Source of the DNA: Nemertoderma westbladi
Taxonomy: Eukaryota; Xenacoelomorpha; Nemertodermatida; Nemertodermatidae
DNA: 27,768 nt
Reading direction: 5' to 3'
Assembly: GCA_032718475.1 (NCBI GenBank)
Contig: JAUCBJ010002341.1
Coordinates: forward strand, 1 to 27,768
In this document: positions 17,847-27,590 of the stretch, piece after piece
Layout of the letters: each line of letters begins with the position of its first letter
Numbering within the stretch: the first letter of the stretch is position 1
The notes under the pieces: model-generated
Seen by the model: only the letters and a program-made list of their open reading frames with translations
The model's database searches: none
What the model was told of the DNA's origin: nothing
Made by a program: the position numbers and the translations under genes

Positions 17847-19038
17847 CTTACGTGTTTGAGGTGGAGTTGTGGGTTATGCAACCGAATGTACCGTTTGTGT
17901 TTGAGGTAGAGTTGTGGGTTATGCAACCGAATGCACCGTTTGTGTTTGAGGTAGAGTTGTGGGTTATGCAACCGAATGCACCGTTTGTGTTTGAGGTAGA
18001 GTTGTGGGTTATGCAACCGAATGTACCGTTTGTGTTTGAGGTAGAGTTGTGGGTAGTGCGCACCCGAATGCACCGTTTGTGTTTGAGGTAGAGTTATGGG
18101 TTATGCAACCGAATGCACCGTTTGTGTTTGAGGTAGAGTTGTGGGTAGTGCGCACCCGAATGCACCGTTTGTGTTTGAGGTAGAGTTGTGGGTTATGCAA
18201 CCGAATGCACCGTTTGTGTTTGAGGTAGAGTTGCGGGTTATGCAACCGAATGCACCGTTTGTGTTTGAGGTAGAGTTGTGGGTAGTGCGCACCCGAATGT
18301 ACAGTTTGTGTTTGAGGTAGAGTTGTGGGATGTGCAGGTGCAACCGAATGCACCGTTTGTGTTTGAGGTAGAGTTGTGGGTAGTGCGCACCCGAATGTAC
18401 CGTTTGTGTTTGAGGTGGAGTTGTGGGATGTGCAGGTGCAACCGAATGCACCGTTTGTGTTTGAGGTAGAGTTGTGGGTTATGCAACCGAATACACCGTT
18501 TGTGTTTGAGGTAGAGTTGTGGGTAGTGCGCACCCGAATGTACCGTTTGTGTTTGAGGTAGAGTTGTGGGTTATGCAACCGAATGTACCGTTTGTGTTTG
18601 AGGTAGAGTTGTGGGTAGTGCGCACCCGAATGTACCGTTTGTGTTTGAGGTGGAGTTGTGGGTAGTGCGCACCCGAATTTACCGTTTGTGTTTGAGGTAG
18701 AGTTGTGGGTTATGCAACCGAATGTACCGTTTGTGTTTGAGGTAGAGTTGTGGGTTATGCAACCGAATGCACCGTTTGTGTTTGAGGTAGAGTTGTGGGT
18801 TATGCAACCGAATGCACCGTTTGTGTCTGATTTAGAGTTGTGGGTTATGCAACCGAATGCACCGTTTGTGTTTGAGGTAGAGTTGTGGGTTATGCAACCG
18901 AATGCACCGTTTGTGTTTGAGGTAGAGTTGTGGGTTATGCACCCGAATGCACCGTTTGTGTTTGACGTAGAGTTGTGGGTAGTGCGCACCCGAATTTACC
19001 GTTTGTATTTGAGGTAGAGTTTTGGGTTATGCAACCGA
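17847..19038 (+). repeat. minisatellite, about 26 copies of a 45 bp unit
   Basis: The unit runs GTTTGAGGTAGAGTTGTGGG then TTATGCAACCGAATGCACCG plus five bases. Variants replace TTATGCAACC with TAGTGCGCACCC (47 bp) or add GATGTGCAGGTG (51 bp). Because 45 is divisible by three and lacks stops, long frames appear on both strands; the 47 bp variants break them, arguing against coding. It ends about 20 bases before the acceptor of the exon at 19061. Confidence 0.95.
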
Positions 19039-19060
19039 AATCTTATATTTATTTCCATAG

Positions 19061-19196
19061 GATTGGATGGTGGAGAGCAGAATACCGACATATTTGTGCC
19101 GAAAGAAGAAAAAAACATATCAATTGATCAACAAGAGTTTGCCGACACTGGCTGTAAAGATGCGGGCACCCAGTGGTCGACAGATCAACACAATAA
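19061..19196 (+). CDS. novel host gene, exon 2
   Basis: Acceptor TATTTATTTCCATAG ends at 19060; donor GTGAGTATT begins at 19197. In the frame set by exon 1 (one carried base plus GA) it encodes 44 further residues with no stop. The first part is acidic (LDGGEQNTDIFVPKEE) and the second is QQEFADTGCKDAGTQW then STDQHN. The second half is homologous to exon 3, and it leaves two bases (phase 2). No known domain. The homology, phase agreement and consensus splice sites together make this the best-supported part of the model. Confidence 0.6.
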
Positions 19197-19898
19197 GTGA
19201 GTATTCATCATGGAAACACAAATATTATGTATTTGTGTCCTTTTTTGTCAAAACACAAAGGCGAAAACACAGCTGAAAACGAAAAATAATATGTAGTTAT
19301 TTATGGTTTAGTTAGTTAATTCCAAAAAATTAATTACATTCCATATTATTGCATTGATTCTTTAAATTCCTGGTTTTTTACCTCATATTAGTAAAAATCT
19401 TAATAAAATAACTATTCTACGATCACCACTCCAATGTCCTTTTATCTTTTGGTATCACAAGTCATAATATAAAATATTGTTGTAACGCATTCAACATATG
19501 AAGGCATGTTCAGATAACGTATTTGGGGGTGTAAGTGTATCATGTATGTATGTCTCGATATATGTGGCTAACAACTAATTGAAATTTGTTTAATATGTAT
19601 GATATCTAGAAAGCAAATGAAAATTAATAAAACTAGAATCGCTTCTACTCTTAATTCTTACATACACACCCCGATAGACCCCTTCCCGACCCACCTACAC
19701 ATACGTTACATGCTTTTAAGGGATTATTTACGTACAATTAGTAAGTGCTCAGAAATATGTCTATAAATGTGGCGGTCCGTATAAATTATTTATAACTATT
19801 AATTATAAAAATATTAATTATTTATAAGTCTACATAATTGACATATAAGCTGTATTACTTTATAAAGTGCTGATAAACCATAAACATTTTTCGCATAG
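19197..19898 (+). other. intron of the novel gene
   Basis: AT-rich, no repeat or ORF of note. Bounded by GTGAGT and TTTTTCGCATAG. Confidence 0.5.
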
Positions 19899-19973
19899 AG
19901 GAACTTCTCAACAATCGTTTTCTGACACAAATCACAAGGATGAAAGCAACCAGTGGGTCACTGATCAACAGAA
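19899..19973 (+). CDS. novel host gene, exon 3 (duplicate of part of exon 2)
   Basis: A 75-base exon between TTTTTCGCATAG and GTGAGTATT, phase 2 at both ends, so it can be added or skipped without shifting the frame. It encodes GTSQQSFSDTNHKDESNQWV then TDQQ. Aligned with exon 2 it shares QQ, F, DT, KD, QW and TDQ, and both exons end in GATCAACA-AA-GTGAGTATT. This points to tandem exon duplication with divergence. Function unknown; likely a flexible, polar segment. Confidence 0.62.
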
Positions 19974-20399
19974 GTGAGTATTATTCATGTTAGATTATTA
20001 TTCATATTATTAATAATAGAAGTACAGGCCAGTACTAGTCAATTAATAATTGACACATTATTAAACATTTAGTATGTCAAGTGTGGACAAGGGAAAGACT
20101 TTTGTTTAAATAAATAGTTTAGCTAAATAAATAATAAAATTTTGTGTACATAAGGTTCGAAATAGGACTTCCATTACAATTTCTTTAAACCTTATAATAA
20201 AAAATTAAAATTAAAAAAAAAAACGATTGAAAACCATGTATGCTACAACAATACAAACCAGAGCTAGGTTACTGCCATGGAGTTACTGTCGTGGATATTT
20301 AGTAATTTTGAGGAAGTGTATTTTTGTAATAAAAAGCACCATTTCTAGTAGATATGTTTTCTGGGTTTACTGTAGTAGGTGTCTTGATTTTTTCCTTAG
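19974..20399 (+). other. intron of the novel gene
   Basis: AT-rich. Ends in TTGATTTTTTCCTTAG, a good acceptor. An ORF reading in from 20227 is intronic by this model. Confidence 0.5.
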
Positions 20400-20862
20400 G
20401 TTTCAAGATTCGGTTGTTACTAATCGAACACAAGAGAGCGAAAGTAAAAATAAACACAAGTTTCACAAGACAAAGAATAACCAAACAAAAGAGAAAAAAA
20501 TCAAACACCCGAAAGAAAAGAAAATTAAACAACCGAAAGTAAAGAAAAATAAAGAACCAAAAGAAAAGATAAATAAACAACCGAAAGAAAAGAAATATGA
20601 AGAGTTACATAGAAACCTAACAGAAGAATTAAATACAAATCCTTCAAAATTACATACCAGAGCAGTTACTACAGAAACAAATTCAAATTTAACTAGAAAC
20701 AATCAATTTAAACCAATAAACCAAGAGACAAATGGAACTCGTGGATCAAATGGTGAATGTTTAGGGAATGAAACAAACAGAAGCAACTATAATAGGAAGG
20801 TTGTTGAGTACGGGGAACTAGTTGATTCCGTAGTGGACATGTTACAGAGGACTAAACCATGA
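20400..20862 (+). CDS. novel host gene, last exon with Lys-rich octapeptide repeat
   Basis: Begins after TTTTTTCCTTAG (20399). The single carried-in base G completes the two bases left by exon 3, giving frame FQDSVVTNRTQESES and 153 codons to the stop at 20860. Residues ~30-69 are five octapeptides of the form K-E-K-K-I-K-x-P. A polar Asn/Thr-rich stretch follows, then a short ordered-looking C-terminus (EYGELVDSVVDMLQRTKP) that may form a helix. There is no signal peptide or membrane segment. Charge and repeats suggest a disordered, nuclear or nucleic-acid-binding protein (inference). The polyadenylation site is not clear; the nearest AATAAA is at 22538, beyond two MITEs. Confidence 0.58.
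20488..20607 (+). repeat. five in-frame 24 bp repeats (octapeptide)
   Basis: Units start at 20488, 20512, 20536, 20560 and 20584 and encode KEKKIKHP, KEKKIKQP, KVKKNKEP, KEKINKQP and KEKKYEEL. Confidence 0.85.
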
Positions 20863-21046
20863 CAACTTATTATCATCAGCTGTTAGTAGAGAGGACATGG
20901 CATATAGATACAGAATTACAGTTTATGACTTTCAGAATTGTAAAAACCAGCAAACAACACCATGGTGATGGACAACTCGATGTCAACGAACTATCGCTAT
21001 TTTCGCCATAACTTGGAGTGGTAACGGGAATATACTTATAGTCTAA

Positions 21047-21958
21047 GGCCCCCCTCACACGGAGAAACTTGTTTCTGCGCCTTGTTTCTGAAACTTGTTG
21101 CTGGACCTCCTCGCACACAGAAACTTTTTGCTGCAACTTGTTTCCGAAACTTATTTCTGCAACTTGTAGTTGGACCACCGCACACACAGAAACTTGTTGC
21201 TGCAACTTGTTTCAGCAACTTGTTTCAGCAACTTGTTTACGAAACTTGTTTCTGCAACTTGATGCTGGACCCCCGCACACACAGAAACTTGTTGCTGCAA
21301 ATTGTTTCAGCAACTTGTTTCCGAAACTTGTTTCTGAAACTTGTTGCTGGACCCCCTCACACACAGAAACTTTTTGCTGCAACTTGTTTCAGCAACTTGT
21401 TTCCGAAACTTGTTGCTGAAACTTGTTGCTGGACCCCCTCACACACAGAAACTTGTTGCTAGACCCCCTCACACACATAAACTTGTTGCTGCAACTTGTT
21501 TCAGCAACTTATTTCCAAAACTTGTTGCTGCAACTTGTTGCTAGACTCCTTCACACACAGAAACTCAAGAAAATAACAATTATTTCTAAATAAATATCTA
21601 GCATGTCCAGTCATTTGTATATAATATCACATCACTCAAATTATGTAATATTAGCTAGAATCAAAATGGAAAGGAATAAAAGTTTTTCAAAAAGTTGCTG
21701 GTAATATAACTTCCAGCAACTTGTTGCTGGACCCCCTCACACACAGAAACAAGTTGCGGTAACAAGTTGCAGAAACTTGTGTCTGGAGTCCTCACACACG
21801 GAAACAAGTTTCGAAAACAAGTTGCAGCAACAAGTTTCTTGGTGTGAGGGGGTCCAGCAACAAGTTGCAGAAACTTGTGTCTGGAGTCCTCACACACGGA
21901 AACAAGTTGCAGCAACAAGTTTCAGAAACAAGTTGCTCCGTGTGAGGGGGGGGGGGGC
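21047..21958. mobile_element. foldback/MITE family 1 (CAACTTGT-array), copy B
   Basis: Left end GGCCCCCCTCACACGGAGAA and right end TTGCTCCGTGTGAGGGGGGG plus extra G. The flanking TAA on both sides (21044-21046 and 21959-21961) fits a 3-bp PIF/Harbinger-type duplication. Its unique centre (about 21565-21720) is the reverse complement of the centre of copy A. Arms are longer than in copy A because the short GCAACTTGTTTC units have expanded. No coding capacity; frames rich in Cys/Leu/Thr are repeat artefacts. Confidence 0.88.
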
Positions 21959-22014
21959 TAACTCAATAGTTATGGGAGGGAGATATTGATGAAAATCTCA
22001 CCTTAACGCGATAA

Positions 22015-22387
22015 AGGCCTGTTTACACGTGGAAACTTTTAGAGCAACTTTTTCGGCAACTTGTAGAGCAACCCAGGTTGCCGATCAAGTTGCTCCGTGT
22101 AAACACGCAAAAAAGTTGCTGTAAAAGTTGCTCAACTTTTACGGCAACTTGAAGGAATTTGCGTTGACGAATAATCAAATTAAATATCAAAAACTAGCTA
22201 GTAAATAAAATGACCCACTATTTTACAGTCAAACTAGCCAAGTTGCTATAAAAGTTGCCGGCCAAGTTGCTGGTACAGTTGCTTGTAAAGTTGCCACGTG
22301 TAAACAGCGATTAAATTAAGTTGCTCTAAAAAAAGTTGCTAGTTGCCGAGAAAGTTGCTCTAAAAGTTGCCACGTGTAAACAGGCCT
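22015..22387. mobile_element. MITE family 2 (GTTTACACG type)
   Basis: Terminal inverted repeats begin AGGCCTGTTTACACGTGG and end CCACGTGTAAACAGGCCT, flanked by TAA at 22012-22014 and 22388-22390. The interior is built from AAGTTGC/GCAACTT units. The internal word GTTGCTCCGTGT is shared with family 1. No ORF. Confidence 0.88.
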
Positions 22388-22390
22388 TAA

Positions 22391-23240
22391 ACAAACAATA
22401 ATACGAAATTGCTGAAGTTTATAATTTTCAATTCTAAAATGTTTTAGTTTCAGACCACAAGCGGTAGACTGGAGAACTGCCGACGCCAGGTTGTAGATAT
22501 AAACAAGTTTCAGCTTAAACAGATTAACAGTTCCTATAATAAAATGAAAATTTCTAAACTTTTTTCATAGATCACTCCTACTAAGTTTTAGTTTAAGAAA
22601 CTGGCGAGTTCCTAAGAAAAAAGCTTTCAAAGATTAGATAGACAGACAGACCGACCAACCGACCGACAGACAGACACGAGGTTGAGATAGTGGCCCCCGT
22701 GTGCTAAGCTATAATACTTGGGGCGAAAGTTAACTGCGGTATAAGATTTTAAAAATTATATCATTATTAATAATATTATTATTATTCAGCTTGTTATAAT
22801 TACAGGCAATAGCGATAAATAATATAAAAAATACTCAGCACCAAAATGTATAGACGTAACAGACAATACAATACAAATTAGCTACATACCATCAATAATA
22901 ATTACTAAAGCAATAATTAATTAATTAAATAGCAATCTTCGCAAAAATCCAAATATTATACGTAGCTAGGTGGAATACAACCAAACCAAATAATGAATAC
23001 ATAAGTAATAATCCCTAATCTGCATTACAATAATTACAGTCATGAGATAGAATAATGAAAGTAAGTAGAAAACATTAGGAAACTTAAAGGGGTGTCCATT
23101 AATTACATAACACCATCTTAGTTAGTCCTACACCATAAGAACTCCTTCCTTCCTACAAAAACTTGTTGAGTTTTATAATTCGTATTTTCTTGCAATCTAT
23201 AAGCATTACTTCATCAGCCTTCAGGCTCCAAACAATAATT
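22391..23240. other. AT-rich non-coding stretch with microsatellite
   Basis: Contains an acceptor-like TTTTAGTTTCAG at about 22455 followed by 36 open codons and an AATAAA at 22538, which could be the 3' end of a transcript, and a (GACA)n-like tract at 22637-22677. Otherwise nothing recognised. Confidence 0.4.
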
Positions 23241-23242
23241 AT

Positions 23243-23388
23243 TTATTACATGGAAAAAAAAAGTAGAACGTTTTTTCACTATTCTCGAGGCATTTTATTT
23301 ACCGAGCGTCAGCGAGGTTAATAAAGGGTCGAGAGAATATTGAAAAAAAAATGTTCTACGTTTTTTTTCACATGTAATACGTAATTTT
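23243..23388. repeat. hairpin repeat with GTAGAACGTTTTTT arms
   Basis: TTACATGGAAAAAAAAAGTA on the left is answered by TGTTCTACGTTTTTTTTCAC and ATGTAA on the right, followed inward by TATTCTCGAG and CGAGAGAATA. The centre reads CCGAGCGTCAGCGAGG. About 145 bp. Confidence 0.7.
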
Positions 23389-24103
23389 ATTCTTAAATTG
23401 GTACTATTCTTGTTGCTCAAATCTTTAATAAAACATAGCGAAATACTGCAGTACAGTAGTAGTGTTACAAAATAAATTGAACTGTAGTATTTCACTATAT
23501 TGCTTTCATAGTTACTGCGATTCAAATTAACCCTTCAACTCTCGATGTTGCCTTACTCAATGTTACAATAATTTAGTAACTAGGGAGCTGCTTAACTACC
23601 TAAACCAATATTGGAAATTGAGTTCCGTTTTGGAGTTCGCCTTACAGACACTAAAGTGGCAATAACTTTTGAGTGAGTGAATGTATTTTGCTCAAATTAC
23701 TTGCAAACCTTTTCTACGTCGATGCTCTTTCAAAATATGTAATATATGTAATGTTAAGAAATTCCACCAAAAATATTTTAATTTACTTTTTTCGCCGGAA
23801 AAAAAATTAAAATCAATGTAATCTTATGGGTTGTTTTTTTCCCTAGGGAAAAAAGTGAAACTTTTCCTCCCGATTTTGGACTAAATTCGAACGAAAAAGT
23901 AACAATTTAAGAATAAACAATTATTATGTTTTTATAATTCTGAAAAATCCGGAATGAAATCTCTGACAAATATGCAATTTACTTTTTTGAAAAATAAGTT
24001 ATAAAGCATTAAATAATCTAATTGTCGCCATAATAATAATTACCATTAAACAATATAGATTAAGGGTTTCTGCAATATGGATGAGTGATTTTAATTGGAT
24101 ACA
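23389..24103. other. AT-rich stretch, no gene seen
   Basis: No ORF or repeat of note. A short frame (about 24058-24102) ends at a donor-like GTGAGTATT that is also the start of the next minisatellite. Confidence 0.4.
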
Positions 24104-26270
24104 AGTGAGTATTACCACCGGCCTCTGCTACACACACCACCTCCACAGTTCGCTAGGATGTATTACCACCGGCCTCTGCTACACACACCACCTCCACAGT
24201 TCGCTAGGAGTATTACCACCGGCCTCTGCTACACACACCACCTCCACAGTTCGCTAGGATGTATTACCACCGGCCTCTGCTACTCACACCACCTCCACAG
24301 TTCGCTAGGATGTATTACCACCGGCCTCTGCTACTCACACCACCTCCACAGTTCGCTAGGAGTATTACCACCGGCCTCTGCTACTCACACCACCTCCACA
24401 GTTCGCTACGATGTATTACCGCCGGCCTCTGCTACTCACACCACCACCACAGTTCGCTAGGAGTATTACCACCGCCCCGTGCTACACACACCACCTCCAC
24501 AGTTCGCTAGGATGTATTACCACCGGCCTCTACTACTCACACAACCTCCACAGTTCGCTAGGATGTATTACCACTGGCCTCTGCTACACACACCACCTCC
24601 ACAGTTCGCTAGGATGTATTACCACCGGCCTCTGCTACTCACACCACCTCCACAGTTCGCTAGGAGTATTACCACCGGCCTCTGCTACTCACACCACCTC
24701 CACAGTTCGCTACGATGTATTACCACCGGCCTCTGCTACTCACACCACCACCACAGTTCGCTAGGAGTATTACCACCGGCCTCTGCTACTCACACCACCA
24801 CCACCGTTCGCTAGGATGTATTACCACCGGCCTCTGCTACTCACACAACCTCCACAGTTCGCTAGGATGTATTACCACCGGCCTCTGCTACTCACACAAC
24901 CTCCACAGTTCGCTAGGATGTATTACCACCGGCCTCTGCTACTCACACCACCTCCACAGTTCGCTAGGAGTATTACCACCGGCCTCTGCTACTCACACCA
25001 CCTCCACAGTTCGCTAGGAGTATTACCACCGGCCTCTGCTACACACACCACCTCCACAGTTCGCTAGGATGTATTACCACCGGCCTCTGCTACTCACACC
25101 ACCACCACAGTTCGCTAGGATGTATTACCACCGGCCTCTGCTACTCACACAACCTCCACAGTTCGCTAGGATGTATTACCACCGGCCTCTGCTACACACA
25201 CCACCTCCACAGTTCGCTAGGATGTATTACCACCGGCCTCTGCTACTCACACCACCACCACAGTTCGCTAGGAGTATTACCACCGGCCTCTGCTACTCAC
25301 ACCACCTCCACAGTTCGCTACGATGTATTACCACCGGCCTCTGCTACTCACACCACCACCACAGTTCGCTAGGAGTATTACCACCGGCCTCTGCTACTCA
25401 CACCACCACCACCGTTCGCTAGGATGTATTACCACCGGCCTCTGCTACTCACACCACCTCCAGCTCCACAGTTCGCTAGGAGTATTACCACCGGCCTCTG
25501 CTACTCACACCACCTCCACAGTTCGCTACGATGTATTACCACCGGCCTCTGCTACTCACACCACCACCACAGTTCGCTAGGAGTATTACCACCGGCCTCT
25601 GCTACTCACACCACCACCACCGTTCGCTAGGATGTATTACCACCGGCCTCTGCTACTCACACAACCTCCACAGTTCGCTAGGATGTATTACCACCGGCCT
25701 CTGCTACTCACACCACCTCCACAGTTCGCTAGGATGTATTACCACCGGCCTCTGCTACTCACACCACCTCCACAGTTCGCTAGGATGTATTACCACCGGC
25801 CTCTGCTACTCACACCACCTCCACAGTTCGCTAGGATGTATTACCACCGGCCTCTGCTACTCACACCACCTCCACAGTTCGCTAGGATGTATTACCACCG
25901 GCCTCTGCTACTCACACCACCTCCACAGTTCGCTAGGATGTATTACCACCGGCCTCTGCTACACACACCACCTCCACAGTTCGCTAGGAGTATTACCACC
26001 GGCCTCTGCCACAGTTCGCTAGGATGTATTACCACCGGCCTCTGCTACTCACACCACATCCACAGTTCGCTAGGATGAATTACCACCGGCCTCTGTTACA
26101 CACACCACCTCCACAGTTCGCTAGGATGTATTATCACCGGCCTCTGCTACACACCACCTCCACAGTTCGCTAGGATGTATTACCACCGGCCTCTGCTACA
26201 CACACCACCTACACAGTTCGCTAGGATGTATTACCACCGGCCTCTGCTACTCACACCACCTCCACAGTTC
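24104..26270 (+). repeat. minisatellite, about 43 copies of a 50/51 bp unit
   Basis: The unit reads GTATTACCACCGGCCTCTGC then TACTCACACCACCTCCACAG then TTCGCTAGGAT. Copies differ at a few positions: CTACACA or CTACTCA, CACCTCC, CAACCTCC or CACCACC, and CTAGGA or CTACGA, with or without the final T (51 or 50 bp). A block of three variant units (CTACGATG, then CACCACCACAG-CTAGGAG, then CACCACCACCG-CTAGGATG) recurs at about 24.66, 25.27 and 25.48 kb, showing higher-order amplification. Pro/His-rich frames are artefacts of the repeat. Confidence 0.96.
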
Positions 26271-26631
26271 GCCATCAGCCATATAACCCATCAATTCCTA
26301 TGCTTTATCTAGACCTGAGTCTTTCGGCAGACGTTACAGGAATGCCAATGGTGACCACCGTGAATCCACTAGACTGTCATGGAACTATAGTATACATCGG
26401 TGGCCGGTGATCACAGTAGCGCTAGGTTTGGCAGTGTTACCGTACAATGCCTCATTTATTGAATGACATTGTATTTTTGTTTGCCAGTAGTGACTCCTGC
26501 GTAGCACGTTGTTCTATTTACTGGTGTTAATTATTTTAGGCGGAGGGGGATTTTAGGAGTTTTAGGCATTTCCGTGATCGGGATTGACACCTTCGGGATT
26601 TAATTTTTTAATACAATTTCGACAAACTAGG
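26271..26631. other. unique sequence after the minisatellite
   Basis: A 44-codon open stretch (from CATCAGCCATATAACCC to a TGA near 26408) follows the last minisatellite unit, whose CTCCACAG resembles a splice acceptor. It might be an exon but has no clear donor. Confidence 0.25.
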
Positions 26632-26730
26632 GATAGGAGTAGCGCCCACCCATACCTTCGGGTAGCAGATAGGAGTAGCGCCCACCCATCGGGTAGCAGA
26701 TAGGAGTAGGGCCCACCCCTACCTTCGGGA
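26632..26730 (+). repeat. three-copy tandem repeat, ~31-36 bp
   Basis: Three copies of GATAGGAGTAGCGCCCACCC followed by ATACCTTCGGGTAGCA or a shortened form. Confidence 0.85.
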
Positions 26731-27490
26731 GCCTATCCAAAGGGGAGCCTTCGGGTCGCATCCGGCCTCGGCCGACTGTTTGCTTGCTTTCTGTATTTGT
26801 GGGTTTTGGGTATAAGTGATTATATCACCTTGTATTCCACACTGCAGAAATATTAATTAATTTGACTTATGAAGATTTTCCAGCACATTGACATTGTGTT
26901 GTAAAAATATGTGTGCGACTGTTGAATGGCGATTTTTTATGAAGACATCATAATATTCTAAAGATTCAGAACAAATTTAAAGGCGAAATAATAAAAAAAA
27001 TCTGAGACCAAGGAAAATATGAGGCTAAAACTATATAATATTATAATCTATAAATAATATAATTCATAATTCTCTATCAGATTTGCCCGATAATTACAAG
27101 GAGGACAATTTGGAAGGCAAATTTATTTCTTTACTTACAATTAAAGTGAATTGTAAGTGACATAACAGTAGTATGCACCAAAAAGGGAGGGCCTGCTGGT
27201 TGTTTATCATTCTAATAAATAATAACAGCACAAATATATTGGATAGGTAAATATATTCTCACATCAATAAACAACAATAATTTACTGTTCTGAAAGAAAC
27301 TATCCCCAAAGTTTAATGCGATACGTAAAAATAAACTTTAGGTAAAGGAAATATTTCTGTCACTATTTTAAATTGACTGAAATTAAAGGGCGAATAATAA
27401 TTTTAGAGAATAATAATTCGATAAAAAAGTAAGCGGAAAACACCAGCTTTATTTCACTGATTTTCAGCTTATTGAATTTCAACTACTTTG
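26731..27490. other. AT-rich non-coding DNA
   Basis: No ORF, repeat or transposon end recognised. Confidence 0.5.
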
Positions 27491-27491
27491 T

Positions 27492-27590
27492 CCGAGTGGT
27501 TGAGTTTCACACGAGTTGATACGTTCTAGGAACGAGCGAAGCGAGTGCTAGGATCCCAACGAGTGGAAAGCTCAACAGACGAGGGCAGAA
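27492..27590. repeat. hairpin repeat centred on GAACGAGCGAAGCGAGTG
   Basis: GTTGAGTTTCACACGAGTTG is answered by CAACGAGTGGAAAGCTCAAC, with CTAGG/CCTAG-like inner arms and a CG-rich loop. About 100 bp, imperfect. Confidence 0.65.

Larger units (their letters stand above)
14789..19060 (+). other. candidate intron filled with repeats
   Basis: Between exon 1 and exon 2 of the novel gene. It holds two foldback elements, a transposase fragment, a hairpin element and a minisatellite (listed separately). Unlisted parts such as 15410-15900 and 16191-16465 show only AT-rich DNA and a short AAGACGGCTGGCTCT duplication at about 15620. Confidence 0.4.

Noticed and set aside
17780-19017. Long Asn/Thr/Ser-rich minus frames (up to 326 codons) and Val/Glu/Leu-rich plus frames
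   Set aside because: They arise from the stop-free 45 bp minisatellite, are open on both strands, and shift frame at 47 bp variants.
20227-20399. Extension of the last exon upstream to 20227
   Set aside because: The strong acceptor at 20399 and the phase match with exon 3 indicate the upstream part is intron; its peptide is unlike the rest.
21036-21989. Cys/Leu-rich frames on both strands
   Set aside because: They come from the GCAACTTGTTTC arrays of a MITE and are not conserved between its two copies.
24095-26078. Pro/His/Leu-rich repeat proteins
   Set aside because: Artefacts of the 50/51 bp minisatellite; frames break at each 50 bp unit and have no promoter or splice-supported context.
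27489-27530. tRNA-like A box (TGTCCGAGTGGTTGAG)
   Set aside because: No matching B box, and the segment folds as a simple hairpin, not a cloverleaf.
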